A DNA stretch of 7,776 nucleotides from a bacterium (GTDB taxonomy: Bacteria > Latescibacterota > UBA2968 > GCA-2709665), in contig JAQCGA010000175.1 of the NCBI GenBank assembly GCA_027619145.1, forward strand, positions 1 through 7,776. Reading direction: 5' to 3'. The position numbers were made by a program, and so were the translations under genes. Under the pieces are notes generated by a model that made no database searches, was not told the origin of the DNA, and worked only from the letters and a program-made list of their open reading frames with translations. This document shows, one piece after another, positions 1 through 5,845 of this stretch (the stretch's first letter is position 1; each line of letters opens with the position of its first letter).

Positions 1-678
1 TTCGAGAAGCGGGATGCGGTTGTAGGCGAGTATCTCGGAATTGAGGGGGCGGTGGACCAGGCGGTGGCTACAGCAGGTCCGGTGTGTTTGCTGGATATGG
101 GCGACAATGTGGGGGGGGGCTCTGCTGGAGACGGGACACTGATTGCACACGAAATACACCGGAGGCCTGGGGTGCGTGGGTTTGTGTGTTTGTACGATCC
201 CGAGAGTGTGGCGCTTGCAGACAAGGTGGGCCCTGGCGGCCGGTTGACGCTGCGAATGGGCGGTAAAACGGACGATTTACACGGGCCGCCTCTGGAGGCG
301 GAGGTGGTGGTGCGCGGGCTGTTCGATGGCCAGTTCAAGGAAACGGAAATCCGTCACGGGGGGCGAACGGAGTTCAATATGGGGCGGACGGCTGTGGTGG
401 AAACCGAGACAGGGCTTACGTTGAGTTTGACGTCTCGGCGCGTTGTACCAGTGAGCCTGGGGGTGATGACCAGTTGTAATTTGTCTCCGGAATCATTCGA
501 TGCCATTGTGGCAAAAGGTGTACACTCTCCGGTGGCGGCCTATGCACCGGTGTGTAGTGTGCTGATTCGTGTGAACACACCAGGAACAACGACAGCGGAT
601 ATGCGAACTCTGGAATACAAACATCGCCGCAGGCCGCTGTTCCCATTTGAAGCCATTGATTCCTGGAGTGGGGCGTAA
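1..678 (+). CDS. M81 family metallopeptidase (MlrC-like), C-terminal part, cut by window edge
   Basis: The open frame runs from base 1 to a TAA at 676-678, giving 225 residues with no start in the window. This is about the last half of a family whose members are usually near 500 residues. The diagnostic stretch is residues 32-46, DMGDNVGGGSAGDGT, which matches the D-x-GDNPGGG-x-x-GDGT signature of the MlrC C-terminal domain, here with Val in place of the usual Pro. The end of the protein (RTLEYKHRRRPLFPFE) fits the family's RPLFP-type C-terminus. The family is named after MlrC, which hydrolyses linearised microcystin and its tetrapeptide. Its zinc ligands lie in the N-terminal domain, outside this window, so catalytic competence cannot be judged. 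The stop overlaps the alanine racemase start in TAATG, implying one transcript and translational coupling. The true substrate is unknown; a small peptide or amide, perhaps containing D-residues, is an inference from the neighbour. Confidence 0.85.
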   Translation, partial: FEKRDAVVGEYLGIEGAVDQAVATAGPVCLLDMGDNVGGGSAGDGTLIAHEIHRRPGVRGFVCLYDPESVALADKVGPGGRLTLRMGGKTDDLHGPPLEAEVVVRGLFDGQFKETEIRHGGRTEFNMGRTAVVETETGLTLSLTSRRVVPVSLGVMTSCNLSPESFDAIVAKGVHSPVAAYAPVCSVLIRVNTPGTTTADMRTLEYKHRRRPLFPFEAIDSWSGA

Positions 679-1868
679 TGGGTTTGGTGCCCGAAGGGAT
701 TCCACAAAGTGGATCCTGGTGCGAGATAAACGCGGGGGCGATTCGCACAAATGTGAATACGCTTCGGCAACGGCTCCGGCCCGGGGCCCTGTTGGGCGTG
801 GTGGTAAAGGGCGATGCGTATGGCCATGGGCTGGTACCGTGTGCCCGGGCATTTGTGGAGGCAGGAGCAGATTGGCTGGTGGTCAATGCATTGTATGAGG
901 CGGTGGCATTACGAGCGGCTGGTGTGGATGCGCCGGTGTACGTGTGTGGGTACGTGCCGCCGGAGCAGGCGAATCTGGTAGCCGAAACAGGTGTGCGAGT
1001 GGTCCTCTTTAGCCAGGTATGTGCAGAGGCGTTTGCGGCGGCCGGGCAAAAGGCTGGCAGGCCGGTGTGTGTGCATATCAAGCTGGAGACCGGTATGAAC
1101 CGGCAGGGATTGATTGCCGAGGATGCCCTTGCGCTTGCTCGTTTTGTGCAGGGACTCGAAGGGATTCGGCTGGAAGGATTGACCACGCATTTCGCGGACA
1201 GTGACAATACAACGGATCACCGTTTTGCAAGAGAACAACTGGATGCGTTGGAACGGGTCCGGCGTCTGCTGGAAGAAGACGGAATTGCGGTGCCTATGGT
1301 ACATTCGGCCAATTCGGCAGCCACGCTCTTATGGCCGGAAACGCATGGTTCGCTGGTGCGGGTGGGGATTGCGGCCTATGGGCTGTGGCCTACGCTAGAA
1401 ACGTATGCAACAGCCTGCAATCGGCAGGCCGCCGGTATAGATCATTGGGTGCCGAATCTGGAGCCGGTGCTGTCCTGGCGAACCCGGGTGGTGCAGGTGA
1501 AAGAGGTGTCTGCGGGGGAGGATATTGGGTACGGGCGGACCTTCCGCGCCACGGGTTCGATGCGAATTGCGATTCTTCCATTGGGATACTACGAGGGATA
1601 CGATCGTGGGTTGTCCAATGTGGCGCACGTGCTGGTGCGAGGGGTTTGTGCGCCGGTTCGCGGCCGGGTGTGCATGAATATGACGATGGTGGATGTAAGT
1701 ACGATTTCGGATGTGGATGTGGGTACGGAAGTAACCCTGCTGGGCCGGGAGGCTGGTGAGGTGTTGAGTGCAGAGATGCTGGCTGAGTGGATGGGGAGTA
1801 TTCACTACGAGGTGGTGTCGCGCATCCACTCGTGTCTTCCGCGTTTGATGGTGGAGGAACGCCCGTAA
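678..1868 (+). CDS. alr: Alanine racemase
   Basis: This is a complete 396-residue fold-type III PLP racemase that interconverts L- and D-alanine in the cytoplasm, normally feeding peptidoglycan synthesis. The N-terminal barrel begins at SWCEINAGAIRTNV (13-26). VVVKGDAYGHG carries the PLP lysine K44. KLETGMNRQG (135-144) holds the counterparts of the carbamylated lysine (K135) and the substrate-binding arginine (R142). HSANSAA (209-215) and RVGIAAYGLWP (228-238, R228 facing the pyridine nitrogen) follow. The C-terminal domain has the second catalytic base in DIGYGRTF (Y285), then GRVCMNMTMVDV (329-340) and GSIHYEVVSRI near the end. All expected active-site residues are present and the length is normal; MNM replaces the more usual MDQ. 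The ATG at 678 is supported by GGAG at 665-668. Translation is probably coupled to the peptidase upstream. A broader-specificity amino-acid racemase is possible, but the motifs favour Alr. Confidence 0.95.
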   Translation: MGLVPEGIPQSGSWCEINAGAIRTNVNTLRQRLRPGALLGVVVKGDAYGHGLVPCARAFVEAGADWLVVNALYEAVALRAAGVDAPVYVCGYVPPEQANLVAETGVRVVLFSQVCAEAFAAAGQKAGRPVCVHIKLETGMNRQGLIAEDALALARFVQGLEGIRLEGLTTHFADSDNTTDHRFAREQLDALERVRRLLEEDGIAVPMVHSANSAATLLWPETHGSLVRVGIAAYGLWPTLETYATACNRQAAGIDHWVPNLEPVLSWRTRVVQVKEVSAGEDIGYGRTFRATGSMRIAILPLGYYEGYDRGLSNVAHVLVRGVCAPVRGRVCMNMTMVDVSTISDVDVGTEVTLLGREAGEVLSAEMLAEWMGSIHYEVVSRIHSCLPRLMVEERP

Positions 1869-1876
1869 ATAGAGAA

Positions 1877-2239
1877 TCAGTCGCCCAGGGCCTGCTGGAT
1901 GGTTTCGAGCAGACGCGGTGGGCTGAAAGGTTTTTCCAGGATGTGCTGGATTCCAGCTTCTTTTAATTGTGCCCGCGCATCCGGGCTCAGGTAGCCGGAG
2001 ATCACAATAACGGGTTTGTTCAGGTTTTTTTCACGGAACAATTCGGCTACTTCTGCTCCGCTGCAGTTTGGCATCATGAGATCCAGTGTAATCAGGTCGT
2101 AGTCTTCTGAAAAAGCCTGTTCGACAGAAGTGATGGGGTAAGGCGAGAATGCAACATCGTACCCGGCCCTGGAGAGCAACATTTCTAGCATTGTACAAAA
2201 GTCATTGTCGTCATCAATAATTAAAATGCGTTTGGGCAT
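1877..2239 (-). CDS. Stand-alone receiver (REC-only) response regulator
   Basis: This 120-residue protein consists only of a CheY-like receiver domain. The acidic pocket is D9-D10-D11, the phospho-acceptor is D53 in ITLDLMMP, the switch residue is S81 in VIVISGY, and the conserved lysine is K103 in LEKPF. All key residues are intact, so it should accept a phosphoryl group from a histidine kinase or phosphotransfer protein. With no output domain it would act by protein contact or as a phosphate sink. It starts 11 bp downstream of the REC-AraC gene and is almost certainly in the same operon; an AGGAAA-type ribosome site precedes its ATG. No kinase is encoded in the window, so its partner is unknown. 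Its stop lies 8 bp from the stop of the convergent alr gene, leaving no room for a separate terminator. Confidence 0.93.
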   Translation of the reverse strand: MPKRILIIDDDNDFCTMLEMLLSRAGYDVAFSPYPITSVEQAFSEDYDLITLDLMMPNCSGAEVAELFREKNLNKPVIVISGYLSPDARAQLKEAGIQHILEKPFSPPRLLETIQQALGD

Positions 2240-2250
2240 GCTAAGGTTTC

Positions 2251-3000
2251 CTATTGGGGCGGAGATATGTGCCGACGTTGCGTGTGCCGGTCTGCATAAA
2301 GTTCGCGGTATTTACGCGGCGGGATTCCTTCGATTCTGCGGAAGGCTGCGGTTAATTGCCGGTATCCTTTGAAGCCGCATTTTTCGGCAATGCTGTAGAG
2401 TGGTGCGTCTGTTTTCTCGATGAGGTGTTTGGCCGCTTCAACACGGTACCGGGAGAGTTGCTGGCGAAAGGTTTGACCCAGGTGCTCTCGGAACAAGCGG
2501 GCTACGTACCGGGAGGAAATTCTGAAATGAGCACTCAGGTTACTTACCGTCAAAGAGGAGTCGCAGGCGTGGGCTTTCACATAGGCATCCAGGCGTTCGG
2601 AGAGTACATTTGACGGTTCGGAGATGCGGTTCAGAACGCCCTGGATTGCGGAAAGAAGCCCTCGCTTGTTGAAGGGTTTTTCCAGGATGTCCGTTGCGCC
2701 TATTTTCATCGCTTTTACAGCTTTTTGCAGGGTGCCTTCGCGTGTGCCGAAACCGGTGATCAGGAAGATGTGCGTTTCCACTTTTTTTTTGCGCAGATCT
2801 TCCAGGACTTCCAGGCCGCTTAACCCGGGCATATAAAGATCTAGCAGAGCCAGGTCGAACTTGCCACCGGCCAACAGGGCCAGCGCCTCGGAGCCATCCT
2901 GTACAAATTGCAGGTTCCAGTTTTGCGACGAGAGCATATCCCGGTACATTTCGAGGATGTCGCCGTCGTCGTCTGCGATGAGAATCTGGGCAGACTGCAT
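2251..3000 (-). CDS. Response regulator with REC domain and AraC-type DNA-binding domain
   Basis: This 249-residue protein has two domains. Residues 4-124 form a receiver: D10-D11-D12 pocket, phospho-acceptor D54 in LALLDLYMPG, switch T82 in FLITGFG, and K108 in LEKPF. Residues about 134-232 form an AraC/XylS helix-turn-helix pair: the first helix-turn-helix around LTVSNLSAHFRISSRYVARL (150-169), the second at LYSIAEKCGFKGYRQLTAAF (201-220), and the family's closing motif GIPPRKYR (225-232). It is therefore a phosphorylation-controlled transcription factor. The ATG at 3000 is preceded on the minus strand by a GAGGGGAG stretch, a strong ribosome site. The downstream REC-only gene is only 11 bp away. 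Its targets are unknown; the adjacent minus-strand metabolic operon is possible, but no shared binding site was recognised. A nine-base A run encodes K71-K73. Confidence 0.94.
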   Translation of the reverse strand: MQSAQILIADDDGDILEMYRDMLSSQNWNLQFVQDGSEALALLAGGKFDLALLDLYMPGLSGLEVLEDLRKKKVETHIFLITGFGTREGTLQKAVKAMKIGATDILEKPFNKRGLLSAIQGVLNRISEPSNVLSERLDAYVKAHACDSSLTVSNLSAHFRISSRYVARLFREHLGQTFRQQLSRYRVEAAKHLIEKTDAPLYSIAEKCGFKGYRQLTAAFRRIEGIPPRKYRELYADRHTQRRHISPPQ

Positions 3001-3047
3001 TGCGGTTTCGACTCCCCTCGATAGGATGGTTGGTACAGATCAAAAAT

Positions 3048-3076
3048 AAACTATGTATGCGCCTTCACTCGCGCAA
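3048..3076 (-). promoter_or_regulatory. Weak candidate promoter for the regulator pair
   Basis: Reading the minus strand, TTGCGC (3076-3071) is followed after 17 bases by TAGTTT (3053-3048), which keeps the T-A-n-n-n-T skeleton of a sigma-70 -10 box. It lies about 50 bases upstream of the REC-AraC start codon. The -35 match is poor (3 of 6), so this is only the best candidate seen by eye. Confidence 0.22.
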
Positions 3077-3209
3077 CCTGAAAAATGTGCGTGTACCTGC
3101 ACTTTGTACGTGTATCGGAACAAATGAGAGGCCAACTTCGTTTTTGAATCGATTTGGGATCCGGTTTCATGAAGAAACCTGGGATTTTTTCAAACGACAT
3201 CTGGCCATG

Positions 3210-3260
3210 GGTATCTCTGGATACCGGACGCTGGTACTTTCTTTGCCAGCGTTTTTGTTT
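3210..3260 (+). terminator. Double hairpin with T-tract, terminator-like on the + strand
   Basis: Two perfect inverted repeats lie next to each other. The first is GGTATC (3210-3215), a TCTG loop, then GATACC (3220-3225). The second is ACGCTGG (3228-3234), an 11-base loop, then CCAGCGT (3246-3252), running directly into TTTTTGTTT. On the + strand the second hairpin has the layout of an intrinsic terminator, although no + strand gene lies upstream. On the minus strand it sits 18-43 bases after the stop of the duplicated DUF5069-like gene and could stabilise or end that transcript, but there the T-tract would be on the wrong side. Strand assignment is therefore uncertain. Confidence 0.45.
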
Positions 3261-3270
3261 GGAAAAATAT

Positions 3271-4167
3271 TTAACCGTGTAGTGTGCGTATGAGGTCGGT
3301 ATGTGCCAAATGCCAGTCTTCGATCTGGTTGAGTACCACGGCCGAGGTGAGGCTTCCGTTATCCGTGCTTCCCAGCGTTTTGTGAATGTCCGCGCGTTTT
3401 TCTGCGGTGTGTTCTCGATTTCGCAAGAAGGTGTTCCATTCGTGGATGGCGGCCCGGTCAAGTTGTCCGCCATTTTCCTGGAGAACCCAGGCTTCAAATT
3501 CCAGGTATTGGGGTGTGGTATTGCGCAAAAATGCTACGGTTTTATCCCGGTCCAGTTTGAGGACGTTGAGTACGCGTGCATCCAGGCCACCGCCACAATC
3601 CGGGTAGTCCGGGTGGAGCAGGTTGCGGGCTTTGAGGAGTACTTTGAGCCAGGTGCGTGGGAGCTGGCAGACTTCAAGGGGGCCGTAGTCGATGGTGGCA
3701 ATGAGCGGTACAACGGAGCCCCCCAGGCCGGAGAAATTTGTGCTGAGGTCGCGTTTGAAGAAGAGGGACCAGTCTTGCAGGCTGTTGAGGAGTACGGCAG
3801 AGGTGATTTCCCCATCGTTGGGGATGCCGATGTCGCCTGTGGTTTCGGCCAATTTCTCCGGGTTGGTGTGCATGCGGGTACATACGGATTCGTTCCATTT
3901 GTCTGTTACAGCACGGTCCAGTGTCACCTGTTCGAGGACCCAGGTTTCAAAGTCCAGGTAGGTGGGCATTGTCGTGCGGAGGTAGCTCAGCGTTCTTTCG
4001 TGGTCGAGTTTGAGTATGTCCAGGACGCGCGCGTCCAGCCCGTGGCCCAGGTCCGGGTATTCTTCGTCCAGGATGCCCGCTTTGCGGGTGAGCGTTTTCC
4101 ACCAGAAACGGGGAAGGTGACAGATTTCGAGCGGGCCGTGGCAGATGCTGCTGATGAGTGGAATCAT
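3271..4167 (-). CDS. Tandemly duplicated DUF5069-like protein, function unknown
   Basis: This 298-residue soluble protein is built from two copies of one domain of about 145 residues: residues 1-143 and 152-292. Hand alignment of residues 3-80 with 154-231 needs no gap and gives about 43 identities in 78 positions. Both copies keep GPLE-I/V-C-x-LPR-x-W-x-K, YPD-x-G-x-GLDARVL, LKLD, P-x-YL-x-FE-x-WVL, and, after a short gap, SAV-x-LN-x-x-x-DW. The LPR-x-W/M-x-K, LD-x-R and late Trp pattern resembles what I recall of DUF5069; that assignment is tentative. No signal peptide, membrane segment or nucleotide-binding motif is seen. The ATG at 4167 follows AGGAG (minus strand, 4180-4176) at good spacing. 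It lies 65 bp downstream of the rraA-like gene and is probably the last gene of that operon. No function is assigned. Confidence 0.75.
   Translation of the reverse strand: MIPLISSICHGPLEICHLPRFWWKTLTRKAGILDEEYPDLGHGLDARVLDILKLDHERTLSYLRTTMPTYLDFETWVLEQVTLDRAVTDKWNESVCTRMHTNPEKLAETTGDIGIPNDGEITSAVLLNSLQDWSLFFKRDLSTNFSGLGGSVVPLIATIDYGPLEVCQLPRTWLKVLLKARNLLHPDYPDCGGGLDARVLNVLKLDRDKTVAFLRNTTPQYLEFEAWVLQENGGQLDRAAIHEWNTFLRNREHTAEKRADIHKTLGSTDNGSLTSAVVLNQIEDWHLAHTDLIRTLHG
3292..3714 (-). repeat. Second copy of the internally duplicated domain
   Basis: This encodes residues 152-292. It begins at VVPLIATIDYGPLEVCQLPR and carries GLDARVLNVLKLD (194-206), YLEFEAWVL (221-229) and TSAVVLN...DW (274-285). 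All motifs that define copy one are retained, which suggests that both copies remain under selection. Confidence 0.8.
3739..4167 (-). repeat. First copy of the internally duplicated domain
   Basis: This encodes residues 1-143 of the duplicated protein. Conserved landmarks shared with the second copy are GPLEICHLPR (11-20), GLDARVLDILKLD (43-55), YLDFETWVL (70-78) and TSAVLLN...DW (122-133). The DNA has diverged much more than the protein, so the duplication is old rather than a recent slippage event. Confidence 0.8.
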
Positions 4168-4201
4168 GCGATAGGCTCCTGTGGGGTTGAATGTCTTAAA
4201 A

Positions 4202-4222
4202 GGGGTCAGGGATCAGGGGTCA
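4202..4222. repeat. Three tandem 7-bp units, GGGGTCA/GGGATCA/GGGGTCA
   Basis: Units lie at 4202-4208, 4209-4215 and 4216-4222, the middle one differing by one base, and a further GGGG begins a fourth partial unit. The array sits between the rraA-like stop and the duplicated DUF5069-like gene. Short GGGGTCAGGGATCA-type heptads occur between genes in other environmental genomes, as far as I recall. No function is known to me. Confidence 0.7.
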
Positions 4223-4232
4223 GGGGTATTTC

Positions 4233-4901
4233 TTATAATACACCGTATTTTTTCCAGGCTTCCGCCATGGTGCCGCCGGCTGCGAGGTGGTTGCGTACTT
4301 TGTTTTCTTGATTGACTCGTTCAATGGTTTCCGAAATGACTTTATCTTCGGCGTCCTGAGGGATTACGAGGGCACCGTCGTAATCTGCAAAAAAAATGTC
4401 TCCGGAGTGTATGGTAACGCCGCCTACCTGGATATCGCAGTCGTAGTCCACTACGCGCGAACGGCCGGTGGTGTCTATGGGGGAGACGCCTTTGGCGAAG
4501 ATGGGGAAGTCTGCGTCCAGCATTTTTCTGGCATCGCGGGTAAAGCCGTTTACAAAAGCACCGCGAGATTTTCGGGCGCGCATGGCCGTGGCTGTGAGTT
4601 CACCCATAATGCCTGGATTCATTTCTTGTTTCCAGGTGGTGACGAGCAGGCTGTTTTCTGTGAGTTGATCAATGGCTTTGATGGCGAGTTCATAGGGGTC
4701 GTCGGTGCGCTGGTTGGCGTCGTTCACCATGGTGGCTGCTCGGCCAGCTATGACAAAGTCCTGCCGGAGTGGGCCAATTCCCAGAGCCGGGTCGATGACC
4801 TGATTGCGCAGGCCCATTTCGTCCAGAACGTCCGAGAGTACTGCGGCGTAGAAGTGCGTTTCCATGTAATCAAATCGTTGTGTTTCGGTCTCAAATTTCA
4901 T
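4233..4901 (-). CDS. RraA-like family protein (probable oxo-acid aldolase/decarboxylase type)
   Basis: This 222-residue protein belongs to the family holding the RNase E inhibitor RraA and the 4-hydroxy-4-methyl-2-oxoglutarate (HMG) aldolases, formerly called dimethylmenaquinone methyltransferase-like. Residues 18-61 form the N-terminal part (AAVLSDVLDEMG, then AGRAATM). The core motif MGELTATAMRARKSRGAFVNG (99-119) leads to R122-D123, the Arg-Asp pair that binds substrate and metal in the aldolases. FPIFAKGV (132-139) and HSGDIFFADYDGALVIP follow. The family's usual Asp-Gly before the RD pair is Asn-Gly here. The retained Arg-Asp and the sugar-gene neighbours favour an enzyme acting on a 4-hydroxy-2-oxo acid or oxaloacetate over RNase E control. 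The ATG at 4901 follows GGGGAAAG. It lies 73 bp after the isomerase and 65 bp before the duplicated gene. Exact substrate unknown. Confidence 0.88.
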   Translation of the reverse strand: MKFETETQRFDYMETHFYAAVLSDVLDEMGLRNQVIDPALGIGPLRQDFVIAGRAATMVNDANQRTDDPYELAIKAIDQLTENSLLVTTWKQEMNPGIMGELTATAMRARKSRGAFVNGFTRDARKMLDADFPIFAKGVSPIDTTGRSRVVDYDCDIQVGGVTIHSGDIFFADYDGALVIPQDAEDKVISETIERVNQENKVRNHLAAGGTMAEAWKKYGVL

Positions 4902-4974
4902 CGTTCTTTCCCCACTGATCCCGTTGACTTGAATGTTGATATCCGTGCTGTTGGTAAAATTCCATAATAAAAAA

Positions 4975-5832
4975 TCAGGCGTCGATCAGTTTTTGAAGGT
5001 AAGCACCCTGCTGGGCGATTTTGTCTTCGTCTTCGCCGGGGCCAAAGTCTTCCAGGGAGAGGTAGCCGGTGTAGCCCACATCTTTGAAGTCCTGCACGAT
5101 TTGTTGGATGTTTGCAATGCCTTCGCGCATGTCGCTGAATTCCCATTTCCATTTTACGGCGCCGGTTTCATTGTGGCCATCGGTTACTGCGGTGCCGTTT
5201 CCAATGTGGCAGTGGGCCAGGTAGGGGCCCAGCAGTTCCATTCCCATTTTTGTGTCTTCGAGGCCTACGCGCAGCATGTTGGGTACGTCATAAATAGCCC
5301 CAATACGGTCCGGGTCCAGGTCGCGGAGGAGCTCGATGGTGCGCGAGCAACTGACGGCAACCGTGCCCACGTGGATTTCGTAGAGAATTTTTACGCGGTA
5401 TTTTCGGGCGAGGTCGATCAGTTCGGCAAACGCGGCGCGGGCCTTGAGGAATTGCGGCCAATAGGGTCGGGTTCGGTCGTGACGAGGTGCGCCTATGCGT
5501 ACCATGGGAGGCTGGTCCGGATTGATGGCAATGGCACCCTGGAAGAGTTTTTCGATAACGTCATCCTGTCCCAGCAGAACGTTGGGGGCCAGGGCAATGA
5601 CATTTACGCCGGTGCGTTTGACGGCTTCTCGGATTTGGAGTGCTTTTTTTACAACGTTGTCCGGGCTCACATCGGTGAGGTGCCGACCCCAAAAGGACGG
5701 TTCGACATTTTTATCTTCAGGATTGTAACGGCAACGCAGTTCAATGCCTTCGTATCCGTGTTCGGCGAGTTTGTCAAAGGTCTGGTCCAGGTCCCAGTGT
5801 GGGAGCATGACCGAGGTGCACGAACGTTTCAT
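4975..5832 (-). CDS. Sugar phosphate isomerase/epimerase (xylose isomerase-like TIM barrel)
   Basis: This 285-residue cytoplasmic protein has the pattern of the AP-endonuclease-2/xylose-isomerase-like barrel. Strand one to two carries HGYEGIELR (25-33). Likely metal ligands, by analogy with tagatose/psicose 3-epimerases and IolE/IolI-type enzymes, are E152 in LYEIHVGT, D182 in IYDVPNM, H209 in AHCHIGNG and E261 in LSLEDFG. Length and ligand order fit the family. Such enzymes isomerise or epimerise free sugars, keto-inositols or sugar acids; sequence alone does not give the substrate. GGAGG (5841-5837) precedes the ATG by only four bases, and the oxidoreductase stop lies 13 bp upstream, so the two are co-transcribed. 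The pairing with a Gfo/Idh dehydrogenase is typical of sugar or cyclitol catabolic units. Confidence 0.9.
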   Translation of the reverse strand: MKRSCTSVMLPHWDLDQTFDKLAEHGYEGIELRCRYNPEDKNVEPSFWGRHLTDVSPDNVVKKALQIREAVKRTGVNVIALAPNVLLGQDDVIEKLFQGAIAINPDQPPMVRIGAPRHDRTRPYWPQFLKARAAFAELIDLARKYRVKILYEIHVGTVAVSCSRTIELLRDLDPDRIGAIYDVPNMLRVGLEDTKMGMELLGPYLAHCHIGNGTAVTDGHNETGAVKWKWEFSDMREGIANIQQIVQDFKDVGYTGYLSLEDFGPGEDEDKIAQQGAYLQKLIDA

Positions 5833-5845
5833 GGAGCCTCCGTGA

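Larger units (their letters stand above)
3001..3270. other. Intergenic region between the regulator pair and the metabolic operon
   Basis: These 270 bases hold no convincing gene. Open frames crossing it in both strands show no recognisable protein motif. It must contain the promoter of the minus-strand regulator pair and the 3' end of the minus-strand operon. Visible structure is limited to the double hairpin at its left-reading end and weak promoter-like boxes on both strands near 3030-3076. Confidence 0.6.

Noticed and set aside
416..1207. 263-codon minus-strand open frame opposite the peptidase and racemase
   Set aside because: It spans two well-identified + strand genes and has a biased Ser/Pro/Thr composition without domains.
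3000..3293. Possible 97-residue + strand protein in the intergenic region
   Set aside because: It has no ribosome site or recognisable motif, overlaps both flanking genes' ends, and its frame is explained by chance.
4202..4226. Heptad array considered as a CRISPR remnant
   Set aside because: Units are 7 bp and directly abutting without spacers, and no cas gene is nearby.
4234..4239. Perfect TATAAT on the + strand
   Set aside because: It overlaps the rraA-like stop codon, has no matching -35 box, and no + strand gene follows.
3301..4311. 336-codon open frame on the + strand opposite the duplicated DUF5069-like gene
   Set aside because: The minus strand shows an internal protein duplication with conserved motifs and a good ribosome site. 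The + frame also runs into the rraA-like gene and has no recognisable motif. It is a codon-bias shadow.
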